Assembly: GCF_002157145.1 (NCBI RefSeq)
Contig: NZ_CP021361.1
Span: 2,039,001 to 2,103,000 of the forward strand
Source: Acidovorax carolinensis
Lineage (GTDB): Bacteria; Pseudomonadota; Gammaproteobacteria; Burkholderiales; Burkholderiaceae_C
DNA length: 64,000 nucleotides
Direction: 5' to 3'
Position 1 is the stretch's first letter. Each line of letters opens with the position of its first letter. Positions 9,001 to 16,597 of this stretch are shown here, one piece after another. The notes under the pieces were generated by a model. That model was not told the origin of the DNA, did not search any database, and saw nothing but the letters and a program-made list of their open reading frames with translations. Both the position numbers and the translations under genes were made by a program.

Positions 9001-9071
9001 AGGCGGCCAAGCGCGCGCGAGCTGCGGCCGCGGAGGCGCAGCGCGCCGGGCAAAAAGGAGCAGGGACATGA
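6045..9071 (+). CDS. tnpA: Tn3-family transposase TnpA
   Basis: A 1008-residue replicative transposase, full length for the family. The N-terminal DNA-binding region begins MASIERTAYPRFPR. The C-terminal RNase H-like core shows the expected acidic residues in AADGTQYDF, YSDTHGQSE and TTNKIESYH. The start is set at ATG 6045 because relatives begin here; a TTG six codons upstream is also in frame. The stop overlaps the following small gene as ATGA. The length and tnpA-tnpC pairing point to the Tn5041/Tn4651 branch rather than Tn21. Confidence 0.93.
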   Translation: MASIERTAYPRFPRTLTLKDLQSSFTPRPQEIEWAHQHSRTQERRLALLVLLKCFEFLRHFPALEVIPVELVEHVSATLGMAPIEKIEFASLATLYRHHKAIRELLGVKPYTDEQTRKLTSRIAQDAAGIVETRADIINITIEELVRLGYELPVFRTLDEIAEQAHSTAEAALHKRITQRLTLAQRNWLDRLLMAELPARRTLYNQIKKSAKKASRKHLELLLDQLTWLESLPDSDTLLDGVPATKLKHMADMASALDAGDMKDLLPAKRYTLILALVRQMRVRARDDVAEMFIRRIGAIHKTAKEELQVIQARQRELSEELVATLEQVLEILAENLDDASTGQRVRELLAPHGNLGQLRTDCEAIRVWSGGNHLPLIWKAFSSWRAAMFRMAKALRFEAATQDRNLLDALEVVLANEHRKVEWITDDLTLSFASERWRKLVRRSHGLGPPTNRRYLEVCVFSYLSGDLRSGDVCIEGSESFADYRAQLLPWKECEALLPTYCDRIGIPATAGDFVDGLKQLLTETAEKVDEEFPQHAGDVVIGSTGEPTLRRVVAREVPASAIALHAAIENRTVPRNLLDVLANIEHWTGFTRNFGPQSGDDPKLRNGRERYLLTVFAMGCNLGPNQAARHLSNGVTPHQLSYANQRHMSLDQLDNACRDLTELYLRLELPKLWGEGKRVAADGTQYDFYDQNLLVGMHFRYRRMGAVAYRHVADNYIAVFRHFIPPGVLEAVYVIEGLMKAGLSVQADTVYSDTHGQSETVFAFTHLAGIQLMPRIRNWKDLRFYRPERGTRYRHVDRLFTDVVDWKLIRDHWRDLMQVSISIQAGRIASPMLLRKLSQEGRHNRLFAAARELGRVLRTVYLLRWISSKEMRQEVSATTNKIESYHAFTKWLDFGGDVINENDPNEQQKRVRFIDLVASSVILQNTVDMMRVLQEMYADGEPVSAADVEYLSPYMTSGIKRFGNYHLDLKRPPEPWVKESQFREAAKRARAAAAEAQRAGQKGAGT

Positions 9072-9418
9072 GAGATCCAGACGCCACCATCGTCACGGCC
9101 CACGGCCGGCTCGACCGGGCTGCGCTGGCGCGTGCGCAAAGCAGCTACGACACCACAGCGCTGCTGAGCGCGGTCGAGGAGCTGGACAGGATTGTTGGGC
9201 GTGCGCGAGGGCAGGATGGCCTCCGGGACATCCTGATGCGGCTGCACGGCATGGCCCACGCCGTGATCAACGGCGCAGGGCTGTCGGTCTCAACGAGCCA
9301 GGGGAGTCTGCCGGAGCTAGCCTTCGATGCGACTGCGGAGATTCTGCAAACGATCTCTACGTTGCAAAGGTGGGTGGAACTGATCCAACCATTGGGGAGC
9401 CTTCAGCCTCGCGATTGA
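9068..9418 (+). CDS. tnpC: TnpC-like post-transcriptional regulator of Tn3-family transposition
   Basis: A 116-residue mostly helical protein starting in an ATGA overlap with tnpA. In the Tn5041 group a gene of this size and position, TnpC, limits transposase synthesis. The assignment rests on size, position and coupling to tnpA; no enzymatic motif is present. It is the last gene before the transposon end. Confidence 0.7.
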   Translation: MRDPDATIVTAHGRLDRAALARAQSSYDTTALLSAVEELDRIVGRARGQDGLRDILMRLHGMAHAVINGAGLSVSTSQGSLPELAFDATAEILQTISTLQRWVELIQPLGSLQPRD

Positions 9419-9438
9419 GCGACGGAATCGCATTAAAG

Positions 9439-9499
9439 GTTTTGACTAAATAACCTTAGGGCTTATGAGTCAAAACTGGCCTTATCCCGGCTTGCCCTC
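9439..9499 (+). repeat. Right terminal repeat region of the Tn3-family transposon
   Basis: Beyond tnpC the sequence contains GTTTTGACT at 9439-9447 and its inverted copy AGTCAAAAC at 9468-9476. From about 9461 to 9499 the reverse strand reads as a Tn3-type end, beginning GAGGGCAAGCCGGGATAAGG. Coding sequence of the disrupted dehydrogenase resumes right after it. The exact end is uncertain by a few bases because the left repeat and the 5-bp target duplication are outside the window. Confidence 0.6.
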
Positions 9500-9957
9500 A
9501 TTTTGACGCCGTGCTGCGGGTCAACCTCAAGGGCTCGTTCCTCGTCGGCCAGGCGGTGGCGCGGGCCATGGTGGCGTCGGGCGGCGGCGCCATCGTCAAT
9601 ATGAGCTCGGTCAACGGCGTGTTGGCCATTCCCAACATCTCCAGCTACAACGTGAGCAAAGGCGGCGTGAACCAGCTCACGCGGGTGATGGCCCTGGCGC
9701 TGGCCGACAAGAACATCCGAGTGAACGCTGTTGCGCCTGGGACCATTGCGACCGAGCTGGCCGCCAAAGCGGTGCTGACCAGCGATGAAGCCAAGAACAA
9801 GATCATGAGCCGCACTCCCATGAAGCGGCTGGGCGAGCCGTCGGAGATTGCCGATGTGGTGGCCTGGCTGGCCAGCGATGCGGCCAGTTATGTGACCGGC
9901 GAGATCGTGACCGTGGATGGCGGGCGGATGACGCTGAACTACACCGTTCCGGTCTGA
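9500..9957 (+). pseudogene. Short-chain dehydrogenase/reductase, 5' end removed by the transposon
   Basis: The remaining frame starts as HFDAVLRVNLKGSFLVGQ, the middle of a classical SDR, and runs to a normal C-terminus. It keeps the active-site serine and the YxxxK pair (SSYNVSKGG) and the NAVAPG segment. The nucleotide-binding TGxxxGIG motif and the first ~100 residues are missing. The break coincides with the transposon terminal repeat, so insertion, possibly followed by deletion, is the likely cause. The first ATG-like codon inside (9511) would give a non-functional fragment. Substrate unknown. Confidence 0.85.
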
Positions 9958-9970
9958 TCCAGTGAATAAC

Positions 9971-10010
9971 TATAAAAGTGATAGCTGCAAGCGCTTTATG
10001 GATAAGGGCG
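9971..10010. repeat. Dispersed AGCGCTT repeat, copy 1, left arm (interrupted by IS30)
   Basis: The left arm reads ATAGCTGCAAGCGCTTTATG and is followed by GATAAGGGCG. What looks like the right arm, AAGCGTTAGCGG followed by TTTTGATTCAA, lies at about 11112-11137 on the other side of the IS30 element. Uninterrupted copies elsewhere in the window place the two arms 5-15 bases apart, so the IS probably inserted in the loop. Confidence 0.6.
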
Positions 10011-10013
10011 GAT

Positions 10014-11105
10014 TCAAGTCCAAGTGCAACAAATATTCATTAATGCACTGAATCAGGCTGTTGTGTCAGCCGGGCCAAATGTTCGGCATAAACCTCAATG
10101 GGCTTGCTCCACCCCAGAGTCATCCTGGGGCGCCCATTGAGCTCATCGGCTACGGCATCCAGATACTCCTGGCTATAGCCGCTCAGATCAGTCCCCTTGG
10201 GGAAGTACTGCCGCAGCAATCCATTGGTGTTTTCGTTGGAGCCCCGCTGCCAGGGGCTGTAGGGGTCACAGAAGTACACCTTCATGCCCGTGTTCTCGGT
10301 GAGCTTGGCATGCTCTGCCATCTCACTGCCACGGTCATAGGTCAGGCTCTGGCGCATCGGGCTGGCAATGCCATTGAGCTTGTCGCTGAAGGCCTGCAGT
10401 ACATGTGCCGCTGTCGCCGGGTTGGGGTGCGGCAGCTTGACCAGCACCACCAGGCGGGTCGTGCGCTCGACCAGCGTGCCAATGGCACTGGCATTGCCTT
10501 TGCCCTTGATGAGGTCGCCCTCCCAGTGCCCGGGCAACTGACGATCCTCAATCTCGGGTGGGCGCACATGGATGCTCAGCAGGTCGGTGATTTGCCCACG
10601 CCGATCCTCGCCTTTGGAGCGCGGCCAGCGCTTGGCGCGGGCCATGCGCAAGCAGGCCACCAGCTCCTTCTTGAGCTCTCCGCGGGGCTGGGCGTAGATG
10701 CAGGTGTAGATGCTCTCGTGGGACACTTGTTTGCGCTTGTTGTCAGGGTGCAGTTTCTTCAACTGCCCAGCGATTTGCTGGGGAGACCAGTGCCGGAGCA
10801 GATAGTCGCGAACGATCTTGAACAAAGGTCCATCGCGGTGCAGTTTGGGCTGGGGACGGGCAAAGCATCTGCGCCTGTCGCTGCGTTGCTGGGCGAACTT
10901 GGAGGTGTAGGCCTTGGCGCCCGCATTGCGTTGGCATTCCCGGCTGATGGTGCTCTTGCAGCGCCCCAAGGCCCGCGCTATGGCGCTGAGGCTTTGCTTT
11001 TGCTGAAGCCCCAAGGCGATCGCATGGCGTTCGCTCTCGCTCAACTGCTGGTAATTCTTCTTTGTCATCTTGACCTCAATTCTCGGTGTTGCACTTCGGA
11101 ATTGA
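10014..11105 (-). mobile_element. IS30-family insertion sequence
   Basis: A single transposase gene is flanked by short inverted repeats. The left end contains AAGTGCAACA at 10022-10031, and the right end contains its complement TGTTGCACTT at 11087-11096, each inside a weaker ~18-bp match (TCAAGTCC / TCAATTCC). At about 1.09 kb it is the usual size for the family. Boundaries are estimated to within a few bases because IS30 members make only 2-3 bp target duplications. It sits downstream of the MATE gene and reads toward the SDR remnant. Confidence 0.8.
10040..11068 (-). CDS. IS30-family transposase
   Basis: A 342-residue transposase that appears intact. The N-terminal helix-turn-helix spans SLSAIARALGRCKSTISRE (about 26-44). 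The DDE catalytic residues are Asp185 (GHWEGDLI), Asp245 (TYDRGSEM) and Glu279 (GSNENTNG), with the 33-residue D-to-E spacing typical of IS30. The start ATG at 11068 is the only one that keeps the conserved N-terminus. Confidence 0.93.
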   Translation of the reverse strand: MTKKNYQQLSESERHAIALGLQQKQSLSAIARALGRCKSTISRECQRNAGAKAYTSKFAQQRSDRRRCFARPQPKLHRDGPLFKIVRDYLLRHWSPQQIAGQLKKLHPDNKRKQVSHESIYTCIYAQPRGELKKELVACLRMARAKRWPRSKGEDRRGQITDLLSIHVRPPEIEDRQLPGHWEGDLIKGKGNASAIGTLVERTTRLVVLVKLPHPNPATAAHVLQAFSDKLNGIASPMRQSLTYDRGSEMAEHAKLTENTGMKVYFCDPYSPWQRGSNENTNGLLRQYFPKGTDLSGYSQEYLDAVADELNGRPRMTLGWSKPIEVYAEHLARLTQQPDSVH

Positions 11106-11141
11106 GGCCGCCAAGCGTTAGCGGTAATTTTGATTCAATTT

Positions 11142-12548
11142 TCATGTTTGTGGCATGCGCCGCAGCAGGCCCGCCGTGCTGCGCGGCCAGCCCACCGGGC
11201 CAAACCAGGCACCACCCGCAATCGCCCAGGCGTTGACCAGGCCGTATGACACCAGCGCCACACCTTGGGCGGCAAACACCGCTGCCAAACCGCCGCCCCA
11301 GCGCAGCGCCAGCCAGCCGCCGGTGACTGCCACCGCCAGGCGCACGATGTTGCCGATCACCGGCCAGAGCAGGCGTCCTGCCCCTTGGGAGGCAAAGTAC
11401 AGCACCAAGCCGAGGCCGAAAAAGCCGTACACGGGGCCGACGGTGCGCAGATACAGCGCACCCGCTTCCAGCATGGCGGGGTCGCTGTTGAACAGGGACA
11501 GCCATGCGTTGGGAAAGGCTGCCGCCCACAGGCCAATCGCCTCGGCCATCAAAAACGCCATGGCCGCGCCGATCCAGGTGGCGCGCAAGGCACGCTCGCG
11601 CTGGCCCGCGCCAATACAGGTGCCCACCATGGCCACCAGCGGTGCGCCCAGGCCGAAAACCAGCGGCACCAACAGATACTCCAGCCGCGACGCCGTGCCG
11701 TAGCCCGCGATGGCCGCCGTACCAAAACCGCCCACCAGCGCGGTGGTCACGCCAATCGAGAGATTGGTGGCGACCGTAGAGACCGTGCCCACCAGCCCGA
11801 CCCGCAAGATGTCTTTGAACAACATCCAGCGAAACCGGATGTGGGTAAACGACGGCTGCAGCAGGCTGCGCGGCGACCACAGATACGCCGCCAGCACCAG
11901 GCTGCCGACTAGGTAGTACGCCATCAGCGCAATTGCCCCGCCCGCAATGCCCAGGCCGGGCACCGGCCCCCAGCCAAAGATGAGCAGCGGCGACAGCGGC
12001 ACCAGCACCAGCGCGCCCAGCACCGTGACGTAGGCCGGCACGGCCATGTTGCCCGTGCCCCGGATCACGGCCGACAGTGTGTTGAACAGCCACACCAGAA
12101 ACGCACCCGCAAACACCCAGTTGGAATAAACCAGCGCCGCGGACAGCGCGCCGCCGGTGCCGCCCATGCGGGTGTAAAGCCAGCGCCCTCCTCCCACCAC
12201 GCCCGCGGTAAAGACGAGCGAGAACACCGCTGCGATGGCCAGCGCATGCAGCACCAGCGCATCGGCATCGTCCCGGCGCCGGGCGCCTAAAGCACGGGCA
12301 ATGGCCGAAGCAATGCCGCCCCCCATGGCGCCGGCGGAAGTCATTTGCATCAGCATGACCACCGGGAACACCAGCGCCATGCCCGCCAGCGCATCGGTGC
12401 CCAACTGGCCGACAAAGTAGGTCTCGATGAGTCCGACGCCCGCCTGCGCCAGCATCACCAGCACATTGGGCGCCGCCAGCCGCAGCAGCGTGGGCGCGAT
12501 GGGCGTCTCCAGCAGCATGCGGGTGCGGGGGTTGAGGCCGTCAGCCAT
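11142..12548 (-). CDS. MATE-family multidrug/Na+ efflux transporter
   Basis: A 468-residue inner-membrane protein with 12 predicted helices in two similar halves, the length and layout of MATE transporters. The first helix region contains LAAPNVLVMLAQAGVGLIE, and each half repeats a G-x-G-rich segment. It would export cationic or dye-like compounds in exchange for Na+ or H+; the substrate is not predictable. It lies 68 bp downstream of a marR gene on the same strand, so the two likely form a regulator-pump operon. Confidence 0.9.
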   Translation of the reverse strand: MADGLNPRTRMLLETPIAPTLLRLAAPNVLVMLAQAGVGLIETYFVGQLGTDALAGMALVFPVVMLMQMTSAGAMGGGIASAIARALGARRRDDADALVLHALAIAAVFSLVFTAGVVGGGRWLYTRMGGTGGALSAALVYSNWVFAGAFLVWLFNTLSAVIRGTGNMAVPAYVTVLGALVLVPLSPLLIFGWGPVPGLGIAGGAIALMAYYLVGSLVLAAYLWSPRSLLQPSFTHIRFRWMLFKDILRVGLVGTVSTVATNLSIGVTTALVGGFGTAAIAGYGTASRLEYLLVPLVFGLGAPLVAMVGTCIGAGQRERALRATWIGAAMAFLMAEAIGLWAAAFPNAWLSLFNSDPAMLEAGALYLRTVGPVYGFFGLGLVLYFASQGAGRLLWPVIGNIVRLAVAVTGGWLALRWGGGLAAVFAAQGVALVSYGLVNAWAIAGGAWFGPVGWPRSTAGLLRRMPQT

Positions 12549-12616
12549 GGGCCGCTCCTGCGCGGGCTACAGGCTTGCACTGCAACCCATGTCCGGGGCA
12601 CAGGGTTGGCGGGGCG

Positions 12617-13117
12617 TCATTCGTCATGGCCAGCCTCCTGTGCTGGCAGCGCCGCCAGCAGGGCCAGCGAATCGTCCACCAGGGCATGCAGCGCCATCAC
12701 GCGCTCAACGCCCAGCGTTTCGTTCAGCCCCAGTTGCGCGGCCTTCCAGTGGCGCTGCGCTTGCGCACGTTTGTCGCGGCCCGCGTCGGTGATGTGCACG
12801 AGGCGGCTGCGGGCATCGGCGCCCGCCTCCAGCGTCACCCAGCCCGCATCGACCAGGGGGCGCAGGTTGCGGGTGAGCGTGGAGGCATCCATCTTCATGG
12901 CCACCGCCAGGTCGCCTGGTCGGATCGGCCCCAGCTTGAGCACATGCGACAGCAATGAATACTGCGTGGTCTTGAGCCCGCACTGCGCCATTTCGGCGTC
13001 GTAATGGGTCGCCACGCGGCGCATCAGCTGGCGCAACTTGAAGTTGGTGCAGCCTTGCGGCCGCGCCTGAGGAACGGGCGGTTCCTCAGTGTCCATGGTG
13101 GAGGTGTTGGCTTGCAT
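12617..13117 (-). CDS. MarR-family transcriptional regulator
   Basis: A 166-residue winged-helix regulator. The recognition region MKMDASTLTRNLRPLVDAGW (about 94-113) and the wing AGADARSRLVHIT are clear. An N-terminal stretch of ~20 Pro/Gln-rich residues precedes the fold; a start at ATG 13117 is used, and Met8 is an alternative. It is followed by the MATE gene and is divergent from the thioesterase-glyoxalase pair. A perfect 6+6 palindrome in the intergenic region (13124-13142) is a good candidate operator controlling both directions. Confidence 0.9.
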   Translation of the reverse strand: MQANTSTMDTEEPPVPQARPQGCTNFKLRQLMRRVATHYDAEMAQCGLKTTQYSLLSHVLKLGPIRPGDLAVAMKMDASTLTRNLRPLVDAGWVTLEAGADARSRLVHITDAGRDKRAQAQRHWKAAQLGLNETLGVERVMALHALVDDSLALLAALPAQEAGHDE

Positions 13118-13123
13118 GGAGTT

Positions 13124-13142
13124 AATTGTATCTGCAACAATT
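13124..13142. promoter_or_regulatory. Candidate MarR operator
   Basis: AATTGT-N7-ACAATT is a perfect inverted repeat placed 7 bases upstream of the marR start and about 50 bases upstream of the divergent thioesterase start. MarR proteins bind palindromes of about this size near their own promoters. The site is A/T-rich in an otherwise GC-rich region. Function is inferred from position and symmetry. Confidence 0.5.
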
Positions 13143-13190
13143 GCACATGCAACTCATACGTTTCAACCACACCACCAACCCGGAAACCCC

Positions 13191-13742
13191 ATGACGCAAC
13201 ACAACCACCTTGAACACTGGCTTGCGCAGGAGCGCGACATCCTTGCGCGGCTGGATGCTGGCCCCGGCCCGGGCGTAGCCCAGCGTGATCAGATCGCCCA
13301 CCTGAACGGCCTGCAGCAAATGCAAGCCATGCTGCGCGGCGAGCTGCCTTATGCCGCCATCGCCAGAACGCTGGATTTTTTGATCGTGGAAGTGGATGAA
13401 GGACGGGCCACGTTCCAGGGCACGCCCCGCCTCGAACACTTGAACCCCATGGGCACCGTGCATGGTGGCTGGTTTGCCACCCTGCTCGACTCGGCCCTGG
13501 GCTGCGCCGTGCATACGCGCATGGAGCCGGGTCGCGGCTACACCACGGCCGAGCTGGGCATCACCCTGGTCAAGGCCATCACGCCGAAGGTGCAGCGCGT
13601 GCGCGCCGAGGGCCGCGTGATCCACAGCGGGCGTCAGCTGGCCACGGCCGAGGCGCGCCTGGTGGGGCCCGACGGCACGCTGTATGCCCACGCCACCACC
13701 ACCTGCCTGGTTTTCGACTTGCCGGCACAATCGACGACATGA
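13191..13742 (+). CDS. PaaI-type hotdog-fold acyl-CoA thioesterase
   Basis: A 183-residue single hotdog-domain protein. The signature [20 protein letters not shown] (about 84-103) matches the PaaI active-site helix. These enzymes hydrolyse acyl- or aryl-CoA thioesters in the cytoplasm. The open frame extends back to 13089, but the start at ATG 13191 is preferred: upstream codons would overlap marR and its operator. The stop overlaps gloA in an ATGA junction, so the two are translated together. Confidence 0.87.
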   Translation: MTQHNHLEHWLAQERDILARLDAGPGPGVAQRDQIAHLNGLQQMQAMLRGELPYAAIARTLDFLIVEVDEGRATFQGTPRLEHLNPMGTVHGGWFATLLDSALGCAVHTRMEPGRGYTTAELGITLVKAITPKVQRVRAEGRVIHSGRQLATAEARLVGPDGTLYAHATTTCLVFDLPAQSTT

Positions 13743-14152
13743 AATTCCTCCACACGATGCTGCGCGTTGGCAACCTTCAACGCTCGATTGATTTCTACAC
13801 CCAGGTGCTGGGCATGCAACTGCTGCGCCAGTCCGAAAACCCCGAGTACAAATACTCGCTGGCGTTTCTGGGGTTTGATGGCGGCAACCCCGGCCAGGCC
13901 GAGATCGAGCTGACCTACAACTGGGGCACCGAGAGCTACGACCACGGCAATGCTTACGGCCACATTGCGCTGGGCGTGCCCGATGCCTACGCGGCGTGCG
14001 AAAAAATCAAGGCCGCTGGCGGCAACGTGACGCGCGAAGCAGGCCCCGTCAAAGGCGGCACCACGGTGATCGCGTTTGTGACGGACCCCGATGGCTACAA
14101 GATTGAATTGATCCAGCGCGCCGAGGGGACTGGCGGCGCGGGTCTGCGCTAA
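13739..14152 (+). CDS. gloA: Lactoylglutathione lyase (glyoxalase I)
   Basis: A 137-residue glyoxalase I that isomerises the methylglyoxal-glutathione hemithioacetal to S-lactoylglutathione. The four metal ligands of the Ni2+-type bacterial enzyme are all present: His5, Glu57, His75 and Glu123, matching the spacing of the E. coli enzyme. It overlaps the thioesterase gene by 4 bases. A hairpin repeat and a strong terminator follow its stop. Confidence 0.95.
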   Translation: MKFLHTMLRVGNLQRSIDFYTQVLGMQLLRQSENPEYKYSLAFLGFDGGNPGQAEIELTYNWGTESYDHGNAYGHIALGVPDAYAACEKIKAAGGNVTREAGPVKGGTTVIAFVTDPDGYKIELIQRAEGTGGAGLR

Positions 14153-14159
14153 TCAATCA

Positions 14160-14216
14160 CTATGAAATAGATAGCTGCCAGCGCTTTATGGGTAAACGCT
14201 GGCAGCATATTCAATC
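14160..14216. repeat. Dispersed AGCGCTT repeat, copy 2
   Basis: This copy forms a perfect 10-bp stem, GCTGCCAGCG (14174-14183) with CGCTGGCAGC (14197-14206) around a 13-base loop, flanked by ATGAAATAGAT and TTCAATCAAA. It lies between gloA and its terminator. It is the most symmetrical copy in the window. Confidence 0.85.
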
Positions 14217-14220
14217 AAAA

Positions 14221-14247
14221 AAAACCCGGCAATGCCGGGTTTTTTTA
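14221..14247. terminator. Bidirectional rho-independent terminator
   Basis: CCCGGC-AAT-GCCGGG (14225-14239) is preceded by a run of A and followed by a run of seven T. It can therefore terminate both gloA reading rightward and the OmpA-like gene reading leftward. Confidence 0.92.
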
Positions 14248-14264
14248 TCAAGGAAGACCCGCGA

Positions 14265-14801
14265 TCACTGGGCGCTCAAAGCCACTTCCACGCGGCGGGC
14301 TTCGGCGTTGCTGCCGCTGGCGGTGGTTTCTTCGGGCTTCTTGAGCTCGATCTTGTCTTCGGCCACGCCCAGCGCCTTGAGGGCATCGCGCACGGCAAAG
14401 GCGCGCTGCTTGGCCAGTTCGGCGTTCAGTGCGGCATCGCCGGTGGCGTCATGGAAGCCAGAGATCACGGCGTTCTTGCCTTCGGCCACGCCCTTGACCA
14501 CATCGGCCAGGGCTTCGTTGGCGCCCGCTGCCAGGTCGGCCTTGGCGCTGGCAAAGTAGAACTTCACCACGCCGTTTTCCACGCGCACGCTGGCGCCGTC
14601 GGTGGCCACGGCGTCAGCGGCGGGTGCTGCTGGCGCGCTGCTCGCTACAGCGGTTGCAGCCGTCTTGGGCGCTGCCGAGCCGCGCACCTGCTTGACCACC
14701 ACGGTGCCCACGACCACAGAGATCAACAGCGCAATCAGCGCGATCAGGAAACCGAGGGCAAAACGTTGCTGGCTGTCGTCGTCCGAGCTGTTGAAAGACA
14801 T
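14265..14801 (-). CDS. OmpA-domain protein with N-terminal membrane anchor
   Basis: A 178-residue protein with one transmembrane helix at about residues 14-37, an Ala/Pro-rich linker, and a C-terminal OmpA-like peptidoglycan-binding domain from about residue 72 on (VKFYFASAKADL ... KQRAFAVRDALKALGV). It probably sits in the inner membrane with the domain in the periplasm touching peptidoglycan. The motif is somewhat degenerate: the usual GHTD segment is SGFHDATGD. The gene ends facing the shared terminator and has no obvious operon partner. Confidence 0.85.
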   Translation of the reverse strand: MSFNSSDDDSQQRFALGFLIALIALLISVVVGTVVVKQVRGSAAPKTAATAVASSAPAAPAADAVATDGASVRVENGVVKFYFASAKADLAAGANEALADVVKGVAEGKNAVISGFHDATGDAALNAELAKQRAFAVRDALKALGVAEDKIELKKPEETTASGSNAEARRVEVALSAQ

Positions 14802-14860
14802 GGTGCAGAACTCCGTAAATAATGGTTTGCTGGATTAACCCGCGATTCTAAAGTGTTGCC

Positions 14861-15454
14861 ATGACGATGCTCCCCGCACCCCACCGTGACCCGGCAACCA
14901 TGCTCGAGCGCGCCCTGCACGAATGGGGCGGCCGCAGCGACCTGTGGGTGTTCGGCTACGCCTCGCTGATCTGGCGGCCCGATTTCGAGTTTGCCGAGCG
15001 CAGGGACGCGCGCGTGCATGGCTGGCATCGGGCGCTCAAGATGTGGAGCCGCATCAATCGGGGTACGCCCGAGTGCCCTGGCCTGGTGTTTGGCATGCTG
15101 TCGGGCGGCAGCTGCCGGGGGGTGGTGTTCCGTGTGGAGCAGGCCCATGTGCCGCAGGTGATGGAGACGCTCTGGCAGCGTGAGATGCCCTTGGCGACCT
15201 ATGACCCGCGCTGGCTGACCTGCCACACGCCCCGCGGCACGGTGCAGGCACTGGCCTTCACCTTGTCACGCCGCAGTCCCAGCCACACGGGGGAACTGCA
15301 CGAGGACGAATACCGGCGCATCTTCCTGCAGGCCCGTGGGCGCTATGGCACCACGCACGACTATGCGCAAGCCACCTTTGATGAGTTGCGCCGGCAGGGC
15401 ATCCACGACCGGGCGCTGGCCCGGTTGCTTGCGTTGTCCGGCTCAAAAAGCTGA
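14861..15454 (+). CDS. chaC: ChaC-like glutathione-specific gamma-glutamylcyclotransferase
   Basis: A 197-residue protein beginning the cyclotransferase fold with WVFGYASLIWRP, the family's substrate-binding signature, followed by RVHGWHRALKMWS. ChaC enzymes split glutathione into 5-oxoproline and Cys-Gly. The acidic catalytic residue is expected in the central strand (WQREM region). The gene is divergent from the OmpA-like gene with a 59-bp gap and is followed closely by the Na+/Ca2+ exchanger. Its proximity to glyoxalase I is suggestive for glutathione handling but not an operon. Confidence 0.88.
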   Translation: MTMLPAPHRDPATMLERALHEWGGRSDLWVFGYASLIWRPDFEFAERRDARVHGWHRALKMWSRINRGTPECPGLVFGMLSGGSCRGVVFRVEQAHVPQVMETLWQREMPLATYDPRWLTCHTPRGTVQALAFTLSRRSPSHTGELHEDEYRRIFLQARGRYGTTHDYAQATFDELRRQGIHDRALARLLALSGSKS

Positions 15455-15513
15455 GCCCTTTGCCCATTGCACGCGGTGCGTCGTCTCACGGATGGCCGGT
15501 ACCGCCTCCCATA

Positions 15514-16506
15514 ATGGAGCCCATGGATTGGATTCCCCTCACCTCTTTTATTGCAGGCCTTGTTGTCGTCATCGTGGGTGCAGAACTCATCGTTCGCGGC
15601 GGATCGCGGGTAGGAGCCTTGCTGGGGGTGTCACCCATGATCTTGGGCCTGACAGTGGTGGCCATCGGCACCAGCACGCCCGAGCTGGCCGTGGGGTTGA
15701 CGGCCGCAGCCGAAGGCAACGGTGGGCTTGCGGTGGGCAATATTGCGGGCACCAACATCGTCAACATCCTTCTCATTCTTGGGTTAAGCGCGTGGATCAT
15801 GCCGCTCAAGGTGCAGCTGCTCAGCCTGAAACTGGATTTGCCCGTGATGGTGGGCTCCGCTCTTGCTCTGCTGTGGATGGCTTGGGACGGCGTGCTCAGC
15901 CGCCAGGAGGGCGCATGGATGGTGGGGGCATCAGTGCTCTACACCATCGCCATGGTGCGCGTGAGCCGGCGAGAGAGCCTGCCCATCCAGCAAGAATTTT
16001 CCCGCGAATACAGCGCCAAAAATATCCTGCCCCGTGTGGCCACGCTGCAGGGCACGGTAAGCGTGCTGATGCTGCTTGCTGGCATCGTGGTGGTGGTTGT
16101 GGGTGCAGAGCTGCTGGTGTCGGGGGCCGTAGAAATCGCCCAATCGCTGGGTGTTTCGGACGCCGTGGTGGGCCTCACCATTGTGGCCATCGGAACCTCG
16201 GCCCCCGAGCTGGCCACCACCATCATGGGCACGCTGAAAAACGAGCGCGACATTGCCATTGGCAACCTGATCGGCAGCAGCACCTACAACATCCTTTTCA
16301 TCCTTGGTGTCACCTGTCTCGCGTCGCCCGGCGGGGTGCCGGTGGAGGCCTCGCTGCTGCATTTTGACCTGCCGCTGGCGGCCCTGGTGGCGCTGCTGTG
16401 TGTGCCGGTGTTTGCAACCGACCGCCTTATTTCACGCAAGGAGGGGGCTTTCTTTGTGGCCGCCTATGCGGTTTACCTGTGCACGCTGATTTTCTTGCGT
16501 GCGTAA
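15514..16506 (+). CDS. Calcium/sodium antiporter of the CaCA family
   Basis: A 330-residue inner-membrane protein with two inverted alpha-repeats. Repeat one has GTSTPELAV and GNIAGTNIVNI; repeat two has GTSAPELATT and GNLIGSSTYNILFILG. These Glu- and Asn-containing stretches form the ion sites in the YrbG/NCX family. Start at ATG 15514; ATG 15523 (MDWIPL) is equally plausible. The frame open from 15460 has no convincing upstream start. It would exchange Na+ or K+ for Ca2+. Confidence 0.9.
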   Translation: MEPMDWIPLTSFIAGLVVVIVGAELIVRGGSRVGALLGVSPMILGLTVVAIGTSTPELAVGLTAAAEGNGGLAVGNIAGTNIVNILLILGLSAWIMPLKVQLLSLKLDLPVMVGSALALLWMAWDGVLSRQEGAWMVGASVLYTIAMVRVSRRESLPIQQEFSREYSAKNILPRVATLQGTVSVLMLLAGIVVVVVGAELLVSGAVEIAQSLGVSDAVVGLTIVAIGTSAPELATTIMGTLKNERDIAIGNLIGSSTYNILFILGVTCLASPGGVPVEASLLHFDLPLAALVALLCVPVFATDRLISRKEGAFFVAAYAVYLCTLIFLRA

Positions 16507-16597
16507 GTGACGCAGCCGGCGGCGCAGTTGGCGCCGCATCCAAACCATCGTGGAGAATTGCCGCCATCAGCCCTCGATTGCCCAGCGGAGAATCACC

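Larger units (their letters stand above)
598..9499. mobile_element. Right part of a Tn3-family transposon carrying an arsenic operon
   Basis: The segment holds the ars operon, then tnpA and tnpC of the Tn3 family, then a terminal-repeat-like sequence that abuts a dehydrogenase gene lacking its 5' end. Because the right end lies beyond tnpA/tnpC and no matching left end was found between the ars genes and tnpA, the simplest reading is that the ars genes are transposon cargo and the left inverted repeat lies before position 1, with the IS21 element inserted between. No resolvase gene is visible in this part. The left boundary given here is only the edge of the IS21 element. Confidence 0.6.

Noticed and set aside
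11065..12093. 342-codon minus-strand frame within the MATE gene region
   Set aside because: It overlaps the true MATE frame and has Arg/Gly-rich composition without family motifs.
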